A stretch of DNA of 64,000 nt from NCBI RefSeq assembly GCF_008017755.1, contig NZ_VRTS01000002.1, positions 186,001 through 250,000 of the forward strand. Direction: 5' to 3'. The DNA comes from Alkalisalibacterium limincola. Lineage in GTDB: Bacteria > Pseudomonadota > Gammaproteobacteria > Xanthomonadales > Xanthomonadaceae. The position numbers and the translations under genes are program-made. The notes beneath the pieces are model-generated. The model saw only the letters and a program-made list of their open reading frames with translations, did no database searches and was not told the origin of the DNA. Below, in pieces: positions 19,801 through 28,343 of the stretch (within the stretch, counting starts at the first letter, position 1; the number at the start of each line of letters is the position of its first letter).

Positions 19801-21474
19801 CCGGTCGCCGGAGAGGCTGGCCGGGTCGCCGGGCTCGTTGGCCAGGCGCATCACGTGGCCCGAGCCGGGCTCGAGCAGGTTCAGGCCCGCGTTGGTGCAG
19901 ACCCAGACCCGGCCGTCATCCAGCTCGAGCACGCAGTGCACGAGGTCGTCGCTGAGCGAGTACGGGTCGGTGGGATCATGCCGGAACTGGCGCACTCGAT
20001 CGCTTTCGGGGTCAAAGTGCAGGAGGCCGGCAGTGGAGGTGCCGATCCACAGCCCGCCGTCGGCGGCGGGATCGGCGCGCCGCAGGGCGGGCATGCCGCC
20101 GCCCGCGCCATCGAACGCCAATTCGACCCGGCGCGCCGAGCGCTCGGGCACGTCGAGGTGGAACAGGCCCTGGTGGGCACTGACCCACAGGTGCTCGTCG
20201 CCATCGGGCACCAGGCCCAGCACACGCAGCGCCTGCTGGTCGTAGGGCGGGTCGAGCTGCGAGACGATCGGGGCGCTGAAGTCTTCGAACTCGCCGGTGT
20301 CCAGCGTCACGCGCTTGAGGCCGTCGCTGTCGGTGCCCACCCACACCTGCTCCGGGGCGGCCTGCAGCAGTACCCGGGCGCTGTTGCCGTAGACCCAGGT
20401 GCGCTGTGTATCCAGGTCGGCGAGGTAGTGGAAGCGTGCGCCGTCCGGGTCGGCCACCGACGTGCCTCGGATCTGGCCGCCGGCCCACAACAGGCCGCTG
20501 CGGTCGATCAGCAGGGCATTGATGACATCCTCCGGCAGCGACGCCGGGATGCCCGGGACTTCCTCCACATGGCGGGTCTGCCCGCTGCCGGGGTCCAGCC
20601 GGACCAGGCCGTTCCCGGGAAAGCTCAGCCACAGCCGGCCGCGCCTGTCTTCGACCATCGCGCGAAGCGCCAGCCCGGGTTCCCGCCCCAGGCGGTCGCG
20701 ATGGCGATAGACCAGTTCGTGGCGGCCGTCGGCATCGAGTCGATACAGGGCATCGCCTCCCAGCCACACCGTGCCGTCAGCCGACACCAGCAGGGAGGCC
20801 CCGCCAGGTGCCCCGGCCACGCGCTGTGGTTCGCCGCCGCCGGGGAGGCGGTACAGGCCGGCGGTCGTCGCCACCCAGCCATCCCCGTCGGCATCGAACA
20901 CGATGTCGCGCGCCGTCTCGCCGGGTGCAAGCTCCAGCACGGCGCTGCCCACGTCGGAGCCGTCGTCGAAGCGCTCCACCCCGGCATGGCTGGCCACCCA
21001 CACGGCCCCGTCGTGGTGCCGAAGGGCACGCACGTACTGGTGGCGCTCGTCATGCGCGAAGGCGGTGCTCGGCATGCGGAGGGCCGTGCCGGTGGCCAGG
21101 TCGAGGCGGGCGAGGTGGCCGGTGTTGGTGCCAACCCACAGTTCGCCCTCGCGCCCTTCCGCCAGGGCAGTGACGAAGCTGTCGGGCAGGCTTCCGGGGT
21201 CGTCGGACAGGTGGCGGAAAAGGCGCACGCCCTGGCCGTCGTAGCGGTGCAGGCCGCCCTGGGTGCCGATCCACACGTATCCGTCGCGATCCTGGATCAT
21301 CGCGGTCACGGTGTTCTGCAGCAGTCCGCGTTCCACGGCCAGCGGCTCGAAATAGAAGTCGCGGCGTGCGGAGTCCGCGGTCGGAGACGCGCACGCGAGC
21401 ACTGCGCCAACCGACAGCGTCCAGAACCAGCTTGCCCGCCCCCGTCCCGATGCTGCAATGCTCGCGGCTGTCAC
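16898..21474 (-). CDS. Propeller-Y_Y_Y-TM-PAS-PAS-GGDEF-EAL signalling protein (frameshifted)
   Basis: About 1525 aa after restoring one G near 19225; without it the periplasmic and cytoplasmic halves appear as two frames. GTG 21474 begins a signal sequence (FWTLSVGAVLACAS). Residues about 45-690 hold many regulator-propeller repeats of the type GYVWIGTQGGLHRYD, GELWVGTNTGHLARLD, VLWLGTNEGILSFD; then Y_Y_Y (LEGFDDDWIE). A helix at about 803-820 (IIYLLLLGLAGWGAWQLV) is followed by two PAS domains, GGDEF (LSGDEF, Ser in first place, about 1080-1245) and EAL (GVEALLRW, IDDFGTGYSSL, about 1265-1510). Both domains keep core motifs, so it may make and/or break c-di-GMP in response to a periplasmic ligand. 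Divergent from ygfB. Confidence 0.9.
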
Positions 21475-21563
21475 CGCTAGGCGCTCCGATGGGACTCGTA
21501 TGATGCGGTCAGTGTAGGCACGGCCATAGCAGGCCCACAAGCCTGAGGAGTGGCGTCGGTTGC

Positions 21564-21569
21564 TACAAT
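21564..21569 (+). promoter_or_regulatory. Extended -10 promoter of the ygfB-pepP operon
   Basis: TACAAT preceded by TG one base upstream (TGCTACAAT), an extended -10 element, about 30 bases before the GTG start. No clear -35, as is usual for this class. Confidence 0.5.
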
Positions 21570-21600
21570 TCCGACCCCAGACTCGAAAGAGGCGAACCCG

Positions 21601-22167
21601 GTGAGTGATGTTCACGGCCAGATCCAGGATCTTCCAGCCCACGAGGCGGTAGCCGAGGACGTGCGGCGCAAGGGGCTGGGCGTCGATGCCAGCGAGTTGC
21701 ATGGGCTGCTGGCCGGCTACGTGTGTGGCGGCGGGCAAGTGACCGGGAGCGACTGGCTGGGTACGGTGATGCTGGACGAGCAGGCCCCGCGGCCGGCAGA
21801 GGGCGAGGCGCTCGACACGGTGTTCAAGGCGACGACGGGTCAGCTTGCGGACGCGGATTTCGGCTTCGCCCTGCTGTTGCCCCACGAGTCGCAGTCGCTG
21901 GAACAGCGCGCGGCCGGCCTGCTGGGCTGGTGCCGCGGGTTCCTGGGTGGCTTCGGCCTCGCGGCCGGCGCCAAGCCACCGCTGTCGGAGGAGTCCGCCG
22001 AGGCGCTGGAGGACTTGGGCAAGATCGCCGGCTCCCAGCTCAGCTACGACGACCCGGAGGGCGATGAGCAGGCGCTCGAGGAAGTGGCCGAGTTCGTCCG
22101 GGTCGCCGCGCTGCTGCTGCATGGCGACTGCGTGCTGGGTCCGGCCCGGCGCCGTCGCCTGCATTGA
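21601..22167 (+). CDS. UPF0149 family protein (YgfB-like)
   Basis: Orthologue of E. coli YgfB; soluble helical protein, and in Pseudomonas a YgfB protein modulates beta-lactamase expression. 188 aa from GTG 21601 (SDVHGQIQDLPAHEAV), with AAGAGGCGA upstream. Motifs: ASELHGLLAGYVCGGG, ALLLPHESQSLEQRAAGLLGWCRGFLGGFGLA, ELSYDDPEGDEQ-like QLSYDDPEGDEQALEEVAEFVRVAALLL. It sits directly before pepP, the conserved ygfB-pepP pair of gammaproteobacteria. Confidence 0.92.
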   Translation: MSDVHGQIQDLPAHEAVAEDVRRKGLGVDASELHGLLAGYVCGGGQVTGSDWLGTVMLDEQAPRPAEGEALDTVFKATTGQLADADFGFALLLPHESQSLEQRAAGLLGWCRGFLGGFGLAAGAKPPLSEESAEALEDLGKIAGSQLSYDDPEGDEQALEEVAEFVRVAALLLHGDCVLGPARRRRLH

Positions 22168-22175
22168 ATCTGCGC

Positions 22176-23522
22176 ATGGCCACCCGTCCCCAGCGTCCCC
22201 CGGCCCCGATCCGTGGCAGCGAGTTCGCCCGCCGGCGGCGCCAGCTCATGCGCATGGCCGGGGACGACGCGATCATGGTGCTGCCCGCCGCGCCGGAGCG
22301 GGTGCGCAGCAACGACACGTTCCACCCGTACCGCCAGGACAGCGATTTCTGGTACCTCTCCGGCTTCCCCGAACCCGAGGCGGTGCTGGTGCTGGTGCCG
22401 GGTCGCGAGCACGGCGAAAGCCTCCTGTTCTGCCGCGAGCGCGACCCGGAGCGCGAACTGTGGGATGGCGTGCGCGCCGGCACCGAGGGGGCGGTCGCCG
22501 ACTTCGGCATGGACGACGCCTACCCCTACGAGGACCTCGACGACATCCTGCCGGGCCTGCTCGAGGGGCGCGGCAAGGTCTACTACCACTTCGGCCGCGA
22601 CGTCGAGTTCGACCTCAAGCTGATCGGCTGGGTCAAGCGCGTGCGCGAGCAGGTGCGGCGCGGTGCCGAGCCGCCGCACGAGTTCCTCGAACTGGGGCAC
22701 CTGCTGCACGAATCACGCTTGTTCAAGAGCGCCGCGGAGCTGCGCCAGATGCGCCATGCCGCTGCCGTGTCGGCACGCGCACACATCGCGGCCATGCGCG
22801 CGGTGCGGCCGGGCATGCACGAGTACGAGCTCGAGGCCGAGTTGCAGTACGAGTTCCGGCGCCACGGCGGGCGCGCGGCCTACGCGCCGATCGTCGGTGC
22901 CGGTGCGAACGCCTGCATCCTGCACCATGTCGACAACGACGGCGATCCGCGACGGCGACCTCGTGCTCATCGATGCCGGTGTCGAGCACCAGGGCTATGC
23001 GGCAGACATCAGCCGCACGTTCCCGGCCAACGGCGCTTCGGCCGCGAGCAGCGCCAGCTGCACGACCTGGTCTGCCAGGCCCAGCGTGCGGCGCTGGAGC
23101 ATGCCGTGCCGGGTGCGCCATGGATCGCCACGCACGAGGCGGCGGTGACCACGCTGACCGAGGGCCTGCTGCGGCTGGGCCTGCTCAAGGGCAAGCTGGA
23201 GAAGCACCTCAAGGACGGCAGCTACCGGCGCTTCTACATGCACAAGACCGGCCATTGGCTGGGCCTGGACGTGCACGATGTCGGTGACTACCGCATCGAC
23301 GGCGAGTACCGCGAGCTCGAGCCCGGCATGGTCTTCACGGTGGAACCGGGCCTGTACATCGCTCCGGGCAGCCCGGGCGTGGCGGCGAAGTGGCAGGGCA
23401 TCGGCATCCGCATCGAGGACGACGTGGTGGTCACCGCGGACGGGCACGAAGTGCTCAGCGACGGCGTGCCCCGGGATGCCGAGGCGATCGAGGCGCTGAT
23501 GGCCGGGGACGACGCGCGCTGA
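22176..23522 (+). CDS. pepP: Xaa-Pro aminopeptidase (two compensating frameshifts)
   Basis: Di-manganese enzyme removing N-terminal residues before proline. 448 aa from ATG 22176 (a TTG at 22164 overlaps the ygfB stop). N-terminal domain: SNDTFHPYRQDSDFWYLSGFPEPEA; catalytic pita-bread part: GGRAAYAPIVGAGANACILHHVDN, HKTGHWLGLDVHD (His), MVFTVEPGLYI (Glu), GIGIRIEDDVVVT (Glu). Between about 22941 and 23033 the frame is wrong: the family sequence DGDLVLIDAG and AADISRTFP, holding the two metal-binding Asp, is in the +1 frame. Frame is regained afterwards, so the gene looks open but would lack both Asp. A 2-base loss plus a 1-base loss explain it. Confidence 0.93.
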   Translation: MATRPQRPPAPIRGSEFARRRRQLMRMAGDDAIMVLPAAPERVRSNDTFHPYRQDSDFWYLSGFPEPEAVLVLVPGREHGESLLFCRERDPERELWDGVRAGTEGAVADFGMDDAYPYEDLDDILPGLLEGRGKVYYHFGRDVEFDLKLIGWVKRVREQVRRGAEPPHEFLELGHLLHESRLFKSAAELRQMRHAAAVSARAHIAAMRAVRPGMHEYELEAELQYEFRRHGGRAAYAPIVGAGANACILHHVDNDGDPRRRPRAHRCRCRAPGLCGRHQPHVPGQRRFGREQRQLHDLVCQAQRAALEHAVPGAPWIATHEAAVTTLTEGLLRLGLLKGKLEKHLKDGSYRRFYMHKTGHWLGLDVHDVGDYRIDGEYRELEPGMVFTVEPGLYIAPGSPGVAAKWQGIGIRIEDDVVVTADGHEVLSDGVPRDAEAIEALMAGDDAR

Positions 23523-23558
23523 GGGTGCCGTGGGTGCCGGCGCATCCGCCGGCGTCGC

Positions 23559-23984
23559 CTACATGTCGTGCTTGTTGAGCTCGAAACCGCGTGAGAGGTA
23601 CTCGCGCCAACGCGCGCGCAGCGGTTCGCGCGCCGACGGGTCGGCCGGCACCACCTCGAGTACCCGCTCGTAGCTGCCCGGCGCCACTTCGTCGCGCAGG
23701 TTGAGCACCAGCGGGCGCGAGGCGGCATCCACGTCCGGCGGCACGATCAGCACCGCGGCCTCCTCCTCGTCCTCTTCCATTCCCGCGATCTGGTGGGGAA
23801 CGTAGGCGTTCTCGTCGAACGCCCACAACAGGTCGTCCAGCGCCTCGGCCTGGCCCGTGTCGCGGGCCAGCACCAACATCGGCTGGCCCGTGTCGCAGGC
23901 CTTGCGCGCCAGTTCGCACACCAGCCGCAACGGCTCCTCGCGGAAGCGCGGCTTGGAGATCAGGTAGAAATCCGCGCGCGGCAT
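23559..23984 (-). CDS. holC: DNA polymerase III chi subunit
   Basis: Clamp-loader accessory subunit linking the polymerase to SSB. 141 aa. ADFYLISKPRFREEPLRLVCELARKACDTGQPMLVLA is the family N-terminal strand-helix unit, followed by LLWAFDENAYVPHQIAG and PLVLNLRDEVAPGSYERVLEVV. Encoded 10 bases after pepA, a conserved pepA-holC pair (valS usually follows in other genera; here pepP converges instead). Internal acidic insert EEDEEEAA. Confidence 0.95.
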   Translation of the reverse strand: MPRADFYLISKPRFREEPLRLVCELARKACDTGQPMLVLARDTGQAEALDDLLWAFDENAYVPHQIAGMEEDEEEAAVLIVPPDVDAASRPLVLNLRDEVAPGSYERVLEVVPADPSAREPLRARWREYLSRGFELNKHDM

Positions 23985-23994
23985 CGGCAGTCGC

Positions 23995-25470
23995 TTACTT
24001 CGCGCGCTCGCCCAGCCACTGGCTCAGCAGGCCGACCGGGCGACCGGTGGCCAGCCCCTTGCGACCCATCTCCCAGGCGCTGCCGGCGATGTCCAGGTGG
24101 GCCCAGCGCTGCCCCTCGGTGAAGCGCGAGAGGAAGCAGCCGGCGGTGACGGTGCCGGCCCAGCGGCCGCCGATGTTGGCCATGTCGGCGAAGCCCGAAT
24201 CCAGCATCGGCTGGTACTCGTCCCACAGCGGCAGGCGCCAGGCGCGGTCGAAGACCTGCTCGCCGGCGGCCAGCAGCTCGTCGGCCAGGTCGTCGTGCTT
24301 GCTCATCAGGCCCGAGGCGTGCTGGCCCAGCGCCACCACGCAGGCGCCGGTCAGCGTCGCCACGTCGACGATCGCCTTGGGCTCGAACTTCTGCGCGTAG
24401 GTCAGTGCGTCGCACAGGATCAGCCGGCCCTCGGCATCGGTGTTGAGCACCTCGATGGTCTTGCCCGACATCGAAGTGATGACATCCGACGGCCGGTAGG
24501 CATCGCCGTCGCACATGTTCTCGACCGCGGCCACCACGGTGACCAGGTTGATCGGCAGCTTGCGCTTGACCGTGGCCAGGAACGCGCCCATCACGGTGGC
24601 GGCGCCGCACATGTCGAACTTCATCTCCTCCACGCCGCCGGCGACCTTCAGGTTGATGCCGCCGGAATCGAAGGTGATGCCCTTGCCGACCAGCACGTAG
24701 GGCTTGGCGTCGCCGGCGCCGGTGTAGCTGAGCACGACGATCTTCGGCGGGTTGGCCGAGCCGCGCGAAACCGCCAGCAGCGCGCCCATGCCCAGCTTCT
24801 CCATGTCCTCGCGCTCGAGCACCTCGCAGCTGACGCTGGGGTTCTCCGCCGCCAGGCGCTGGCCCTCCTCGCCGAGGAAGGTCGGGTTGCAGATGTTCGG
24901 CGGCAGGTTGCCCAGTTCGCGGGCGAAGGCCACGCCCAGCGCGATGCCGATGCCGTCGTCGAGTGCCGCCTGGTGGCTGGTTTCACCGAGCACGCTGACC
25001 TGCGCCAGCTTGGAGCCGTTGTTCTTGTCCGAACGCGTCGCGGTGTAGCGGTAGCTGGCGTGGTCGGCGGCGACCACCGCCTGGGTGATGGACCAGGCGG
25101 CGTCCTGGCCCTTCACCGCCACTTCGCCCAGCGTGAGCAGGGCCGATGTGGCTGCGGTCTGGCCGGCCACCTTGACCGATTCGATGACCGCCTTGCGGAA
25201 GGCGCCGGCATCGAATTTGGCCGCCTCGCCCAGGCCCACCACCAGTACCCGCGCGCTCTTCACGCCCGGCAGGCCGTGCAGCAGGCCGGTCTTGCCGATC
25301 TTGCCGCTGAGATCGCCCCCTTCGAGCAGCGCCGCGAGGCGTCCTTCGCTGGCCTCGTCGATCGCCCGGGCCGAGGGCGTCAGGGACTTGTCGGCGTAGG
25401 CGCCGACGATGACGAGGTCGTGGCTGGCCTGGGCGGGGGAAGACTGGTTCAGGTCGAATTCGAGGGGCAT
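23995..25470 (-). CDS. pepA: Leucyl aminopeptidase (cytosol aminopeptidase)
   Basis: Hexameric two-metal M17 aminopeptidase; in some bacteria also a DNA-binding accessory of Xer recombination. 491 aa from ATG 25470 ([11 protein letters not shown]); the frame extends 21 codons further but that part is not family-like. Catalytic domain: [18 protein letters not shown] (Lys/Asp ligands), [13 protein letters not shown], and the signature [14 protein letters not shown]; then [15 protein letters not shown] and [16 protein letters not shown]. Divergent from lptF. Confidence 0.97.
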   Translation of the reverse strand: MPLEFDLNQSSPAQASHDLVIVGAYADKSLTPSARAIDEASEGRLAALLEGGDLSGKIGKTGLLHGLPGVKSARVLVVGLGEAAKFDAGAFRKAVIESVKVAGQTAATSALLTLGEVAVKGQDAAWSITQAVVAADHASYRYTATRSDKNNGSKLAQVSVLGETSHQAALDDGIGIALGVAFARELGNLPPNICNPTFLGEEGQRLAAENPSVSCEVLEREDMEKLGMGALLAVSRGSANPPKIVVLSYTGAGDAKPYVLVGKGITFDSGGINLKVAGGVEEMKFDMCGAATVMGAFLATVKRKLPINLVTVVAAVENMCDGDAYRPSDVITSMSGKTIEVLNTDAEGRLILCDALTYAQKFEPKAIVDVATLTGACVVALGQHASGLMSKHDDLADELLAAGEQVFDRAWRLPLWDEYQPMLDSGFADMANIGGRWAGTVTAGCFLSRFTEGQRWAHLDIAGSAWEMGRKGLATGRPVGLLSQWLGERAK

Positions 25471-25626
25471 GGCTTGGTATTCCGTATCATTCACATGGCG
25501 TGCCATTCCGGCACGATCGATCCGCGGCGGCATTCGCGCTTCAAGCGCGGCCCGGGGGAAGCCAGGGGAGGGCCCATGGCGACCCGTGGCGCGCGGTACA
25601 ACCTGCGGAGTCTAAAGCAAGCCGCC
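25471..25626. other. pepA/lptF divergent intergenic region
   Basis: 156 bases expected to hold promoters for both genes. TACAAC near 25599 could serve as a -10 for lptF and AATGATACG on the minus strand as a -10 for pepA; neither has a convincing -35. Confidence 0.3.
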
Positions 25627-26730
25627 ATGAGCTTCATGTCTGCAACCCGACTGGCCCGGATCGAGCGCTACCTGTGGCGCGAGTTCCTGGGCGCCTTCAT
25701 CGCGACGTTCGTCGTGCTGATGCTGGTGAGCTTCGGCGGCATCGTGGTCGACCTGCTCAGCGAGATCAGCCGTGGCCACATGCCGGCCGGCCTGCTCGTC
25801 TCGCAGCTGGGCCTGCGCGTGGTGATCTTCGCCCCGCTGATCCTGCCCCTGGCGCTGTTCCTCGGCCTGCTGATCGGCATCGGGCGGCTGTACCGCGACT
25901 CGGAGATGGCGGTGCTGTTCTCGGTCGGCGTGGGGCCGCGCCAGCTGCTGCGGCCGGTCGCGCTGCTGGCCGTGCCGGTGGTGCTGGTCATCGCGCTGGT
26001 GTCGCTGTGGGCCGGGCCATTGGCGGAGCGCCGCTCGCAGGCGATGATCGCCGAAGCCAACCGCTCGCTGCTGGTGGCGGGGCTGGAGGCGGGGCGCTTC
26101 ATCGAGATCCCGGGGGGTGGCGTGCTCTACGTCGGCGACCTCTCGGCGGACGGGACCCGTTTCGGGCGCATGTTCCTCCATTCCGAGGACGCCGACGGCT
26201 CGGTCAACGTGATCACCGCCCGCGAGGGCGAGCTCTTCTTCGACGGCGACCTCGACCGCTACATCCGGCTGGACGACGGTTTCCGCGTGGAAGGGATGCC
26301 CGGCGGTGCCGAGTTCCGGCTGATGCGTTTCCAGCGCAATGAGATCCAGGCGCCCGACCGGGCGCAGACGCTCGACGCCGACGACGTCCGGCTGGCGCCC
26401 AGCGGGGTGTTGCTGCGCAATCGCGACGCGGAGACGCGGGCCGAGCTGCACTGGCGGCTGGCCTCGCCGCTGCTGGCGGCCTTGCTGGCGATCGCGGCGA
26501 TCCCGCTGGCTCGCACCGAACCCCGGCAGCCGCGCTACGGGCAACTGATGCTGGCCCTGCTGGGTTACCTGCTCTACACCAACCTGATGCTGATCGGACG
26601 TTCGTGGCTGGGCGACGGCCTGGTGCCCGCCTGGGCCGGGTTGTGGTGGGTGCACCTGCCGGTCCTGGCCCTGGTGTCGTGGCTGCTGATGAGCGATGGA
26701 CGCCTGCCGCGGCCACGGGGGGGCGCGGGC
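25627..26730 (+). CDS. lptF: LPS export permease LptF (no in-frame stop before lptG)
   Basis: Inner-membrane half of the LptB2FG transporter that extracts LPS. About 368 aa, starting at ATG 25627 or 25636 (SATRLARIERYLWREFLGAF). Transmembrane helices 1-3 (FIATFVVLMLVSFGGIVVDLL, VVIFAPLILPLALFLGLLIGI, LLAVPVVLVIALVSLWAGPL), periplasmic jellyroll with FIEIPGGGVLYVGDL, and helices 4-6 at the C-terminus. It reads directly into lptG. A run of seven G (26717-26723) lies just before the junction; one base fewer or more there could bring in the TGA of GCATGAGG and give the usual ATGA overlap (see findings). Confidence 0.93.
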
Positions 26731-27825
26731 ATGAGGCGGGCGATCCGGATCTCCGACCTCTACATCGCCCGTGCCGTGGTCATCGGCGTGATGGCGGCGT
26801 GGGCGGTACTGCTGATGCTCGACGTGGTGCTGGCCTTTGCCGCGGAGCTGGGGCGCACCGGCGGGGGCTACACGGCGACCCATGCAGTGATCTACACGCT
26901 GTACTCGATCCCGAGGCGGCTGTATGCGTTGTTCCCGTCCGCGGCCGTGGTCGGTTCGCTGATCGGCCTGGGCGGCCTGGCGGCCACCTCGGAGCTCACC
27001 GCATTGCGGGCCGCGGGGCTGTCGCGGCTGCGCCTGTGCCTGGGTGCGGCCGCGGCGATCGCCGTGCTGACCGCCTCGATGGTGCTCGTCGGCGAAACCG
27101 CCGGCCCGATCGGAGAGCAGCGCGCCCAGGCCCTGTCCGCTTCGGCGCGTTCGGACGACATGATCATCGCCAGCTACTCGGGCATCTGGGTGCGCGAGGG
27201 CAGCGTGTTCATCAATGTCGGGCAGGGGCTGGCGCGGGGCAGTGGTGCCGATGCCTTCGTGGAACTGAGCAACCTGCGCATGTACGACTTCGACCCCGAG
27301 GGGCGGCTGCGCTCGGTCGCCGTCGCCGAGGCTGCCGAATACCGTGCCGAGGGCTGGATGCTCAGCGGCGTGCGCCGAACCCGGTTCGGCGAGCGTTCCG
27401 CGGAGCTCGAGGTGGTGGCCCAGGAGCGCTGGAACACCACGCTCGACGCGGAGGTGCTGGCGGCGAGCGTGGTCAGGCCGCGCTACATGACCACCGCGCA
27501 GCTGGGCTCGATGGTCGCCTACCTGCGCGCGAACGAATCCGACCCGGGCGAGTTCGCGGTGGCCTATTGGGCGCGCTGGTTCTATCCGGTCAACGTGCTG
27601 GCGCTGTGCTTGGCGGCGATGCCGTTCGCATTCGGGCAGTTGCGCTCGGGCGGTTTCGGCAAGCGCCTGTTCGCCGGCATCGTGTTCGGCCTGGCCTTCT
27701 TCCTGCTCGACCGCCTGGCCATCAACCTCGCGCAGGTCTATGGCATCGACCTGCGTGCCGCCCACCTGATCGCGCCGGTCAGCGTGCTGGGCGTGTCCTG
27801 GCTGCTGTTCTACCGAAGACGCTAG
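26731..27825 (+). CDS. lptG: LPS export permease LptG
   Basis: Partner of LptF in LPS transport. 364 aa from ATG 26731: MRRAIRISDLYIARAVVIGVM, typical LptG start. Helices at about 13-38, 63-85 and 100-120, a periplasmic domain (SYSGIWVREGSVFINVG, NLRMYDFDPEGRLRSVAVA, YRAEGWMLSGVRRTRF), and C-terminal helices (WFYPVNVLALCLAAMPFAFG, IVFGLAFFLLDRLAINLAQV, LIAPVSVLGVSWLLFYRR). Its TAG and the TAG of the convergent RDD gene share a CTAG palindrome. Confidence 0.95.
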   Translation: MRRAIRISDLYIARAVVIGVMAAWAVLLMLDVVLAFAAELGRTGGGYTATHAVIYTLYSIPRRLYALFPSAAVVGSLIGLGGLAATSELTALRAAGLSRLRLCLGAAAAIAVLTASMVLVGETAGPIGEQRAQALSASARSDDMIIASYSGIWVREGSVFINVGQGLARGSGADAFVELSNLRMYDFDPEGRLRSVAVAEAAEYRAEGWMLSGVRRTRFGERSAELEVVAQERWNTTLDAEVLAASVVRPRYMTTAQLGSMVAYLRANESDPGEFAVAYWARWFYPVNVLALCLAAMPFAFGQLRSGGFGKRLFAGIVFGLAFFLLDRLAINLAQVYGIDLRAAHLIAPVSVLGVSWLLFYRRR

Positions 27826-28313
27826 CCCGGCCCCGGCCTGGTCGGCTTGCCCGGCTTGGGGCGTTGCAGCACCCAGGTTCCTGCGGCGATGTCGTGCCAG
27901 CCCCGGCGTCGCCGGTCGACCAGGCACCACAGCAGCCCCAGCCCGGCGGCGGCCAGGCCCAGCGTGGCCACGGCGAAGCGAAGCCATAGCCGGCCCCAGC
28001 CCACCCGCTGGCCCTGCCCGTCGCGCACCTGCAGCCGCCATGGCCGCATGCCCAGGGTGTGGCCGCCGCCATGCCAGGAAACGACCGCGTAGGCACCGGT
28101 GGCCAGCCAGGTCGCCAGGAACGTGAGCGCGGCGGCCGGCGTGCCCGGTGCGATGCGCTCCCCGCCGTTCACCGCGTAGGCGGCGGCACTCACGGCGATC
28201 CAGATCGCCATGACCGGCAGGGCGTCGTAGGTCAGCGCCAACAGGCGCCAGCCCAGGTGGGCCGGTCGCGCGAGGAAGCCGGCAGGGGTCGGTGGCAGGG
28301 GTCGGTCGGTCAT
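27822..28313 (-). CDS. RDD family membrane protein
   Basis: Small integral membrane protein of unknown transport or regulatory role. 163 aa from ATG 28313. RDD hallmarks: LGWRLLALTYDALPVMAIW (Arg-Asp in the first helix), GGGHTLGMRPWRLQVRD between helices, and WGRLWLRFAVATLGL for the third. The C-terminal tail is basic and proline-rich. Lies between lptG and xerD as in other Xanthomonadaceae; 30 bases separate it from the divergent xerD. Confidence 0.88.
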   Translation of the reverse strand: MTDRPLPPTPAGFLARPAHLGWRLLALTYDALPVMAIWIAVSAAAYAVNGGERIAPGTPAAALTFLATWLATGAYAVVSWHGGGHTLGMRPWRLQVRDGQGQRVGWGRLWLRFAVATLGLAAAGLGLLWCLVDRRRRGWHDIAAGTWVLQRPKPGKPTRPGPG

Positions 28314-28343
28314 CGCGAAAGCATAGCGGCTAAGCTGGCAGGC

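Noticed and set aside
19072-21480. 802-residue plus-strand open frame opposite the propeller region
   Set aside because: Antisense to repeated propeller sequence, which keeps the frame open; no recognisable domain.
25612-28041. 809-residue minus-strand open frame across lptF-lptG
   Set aside because: Gln/His/Arg-rich antisense sequence without any family motif; the sense strand encodes the permeases.
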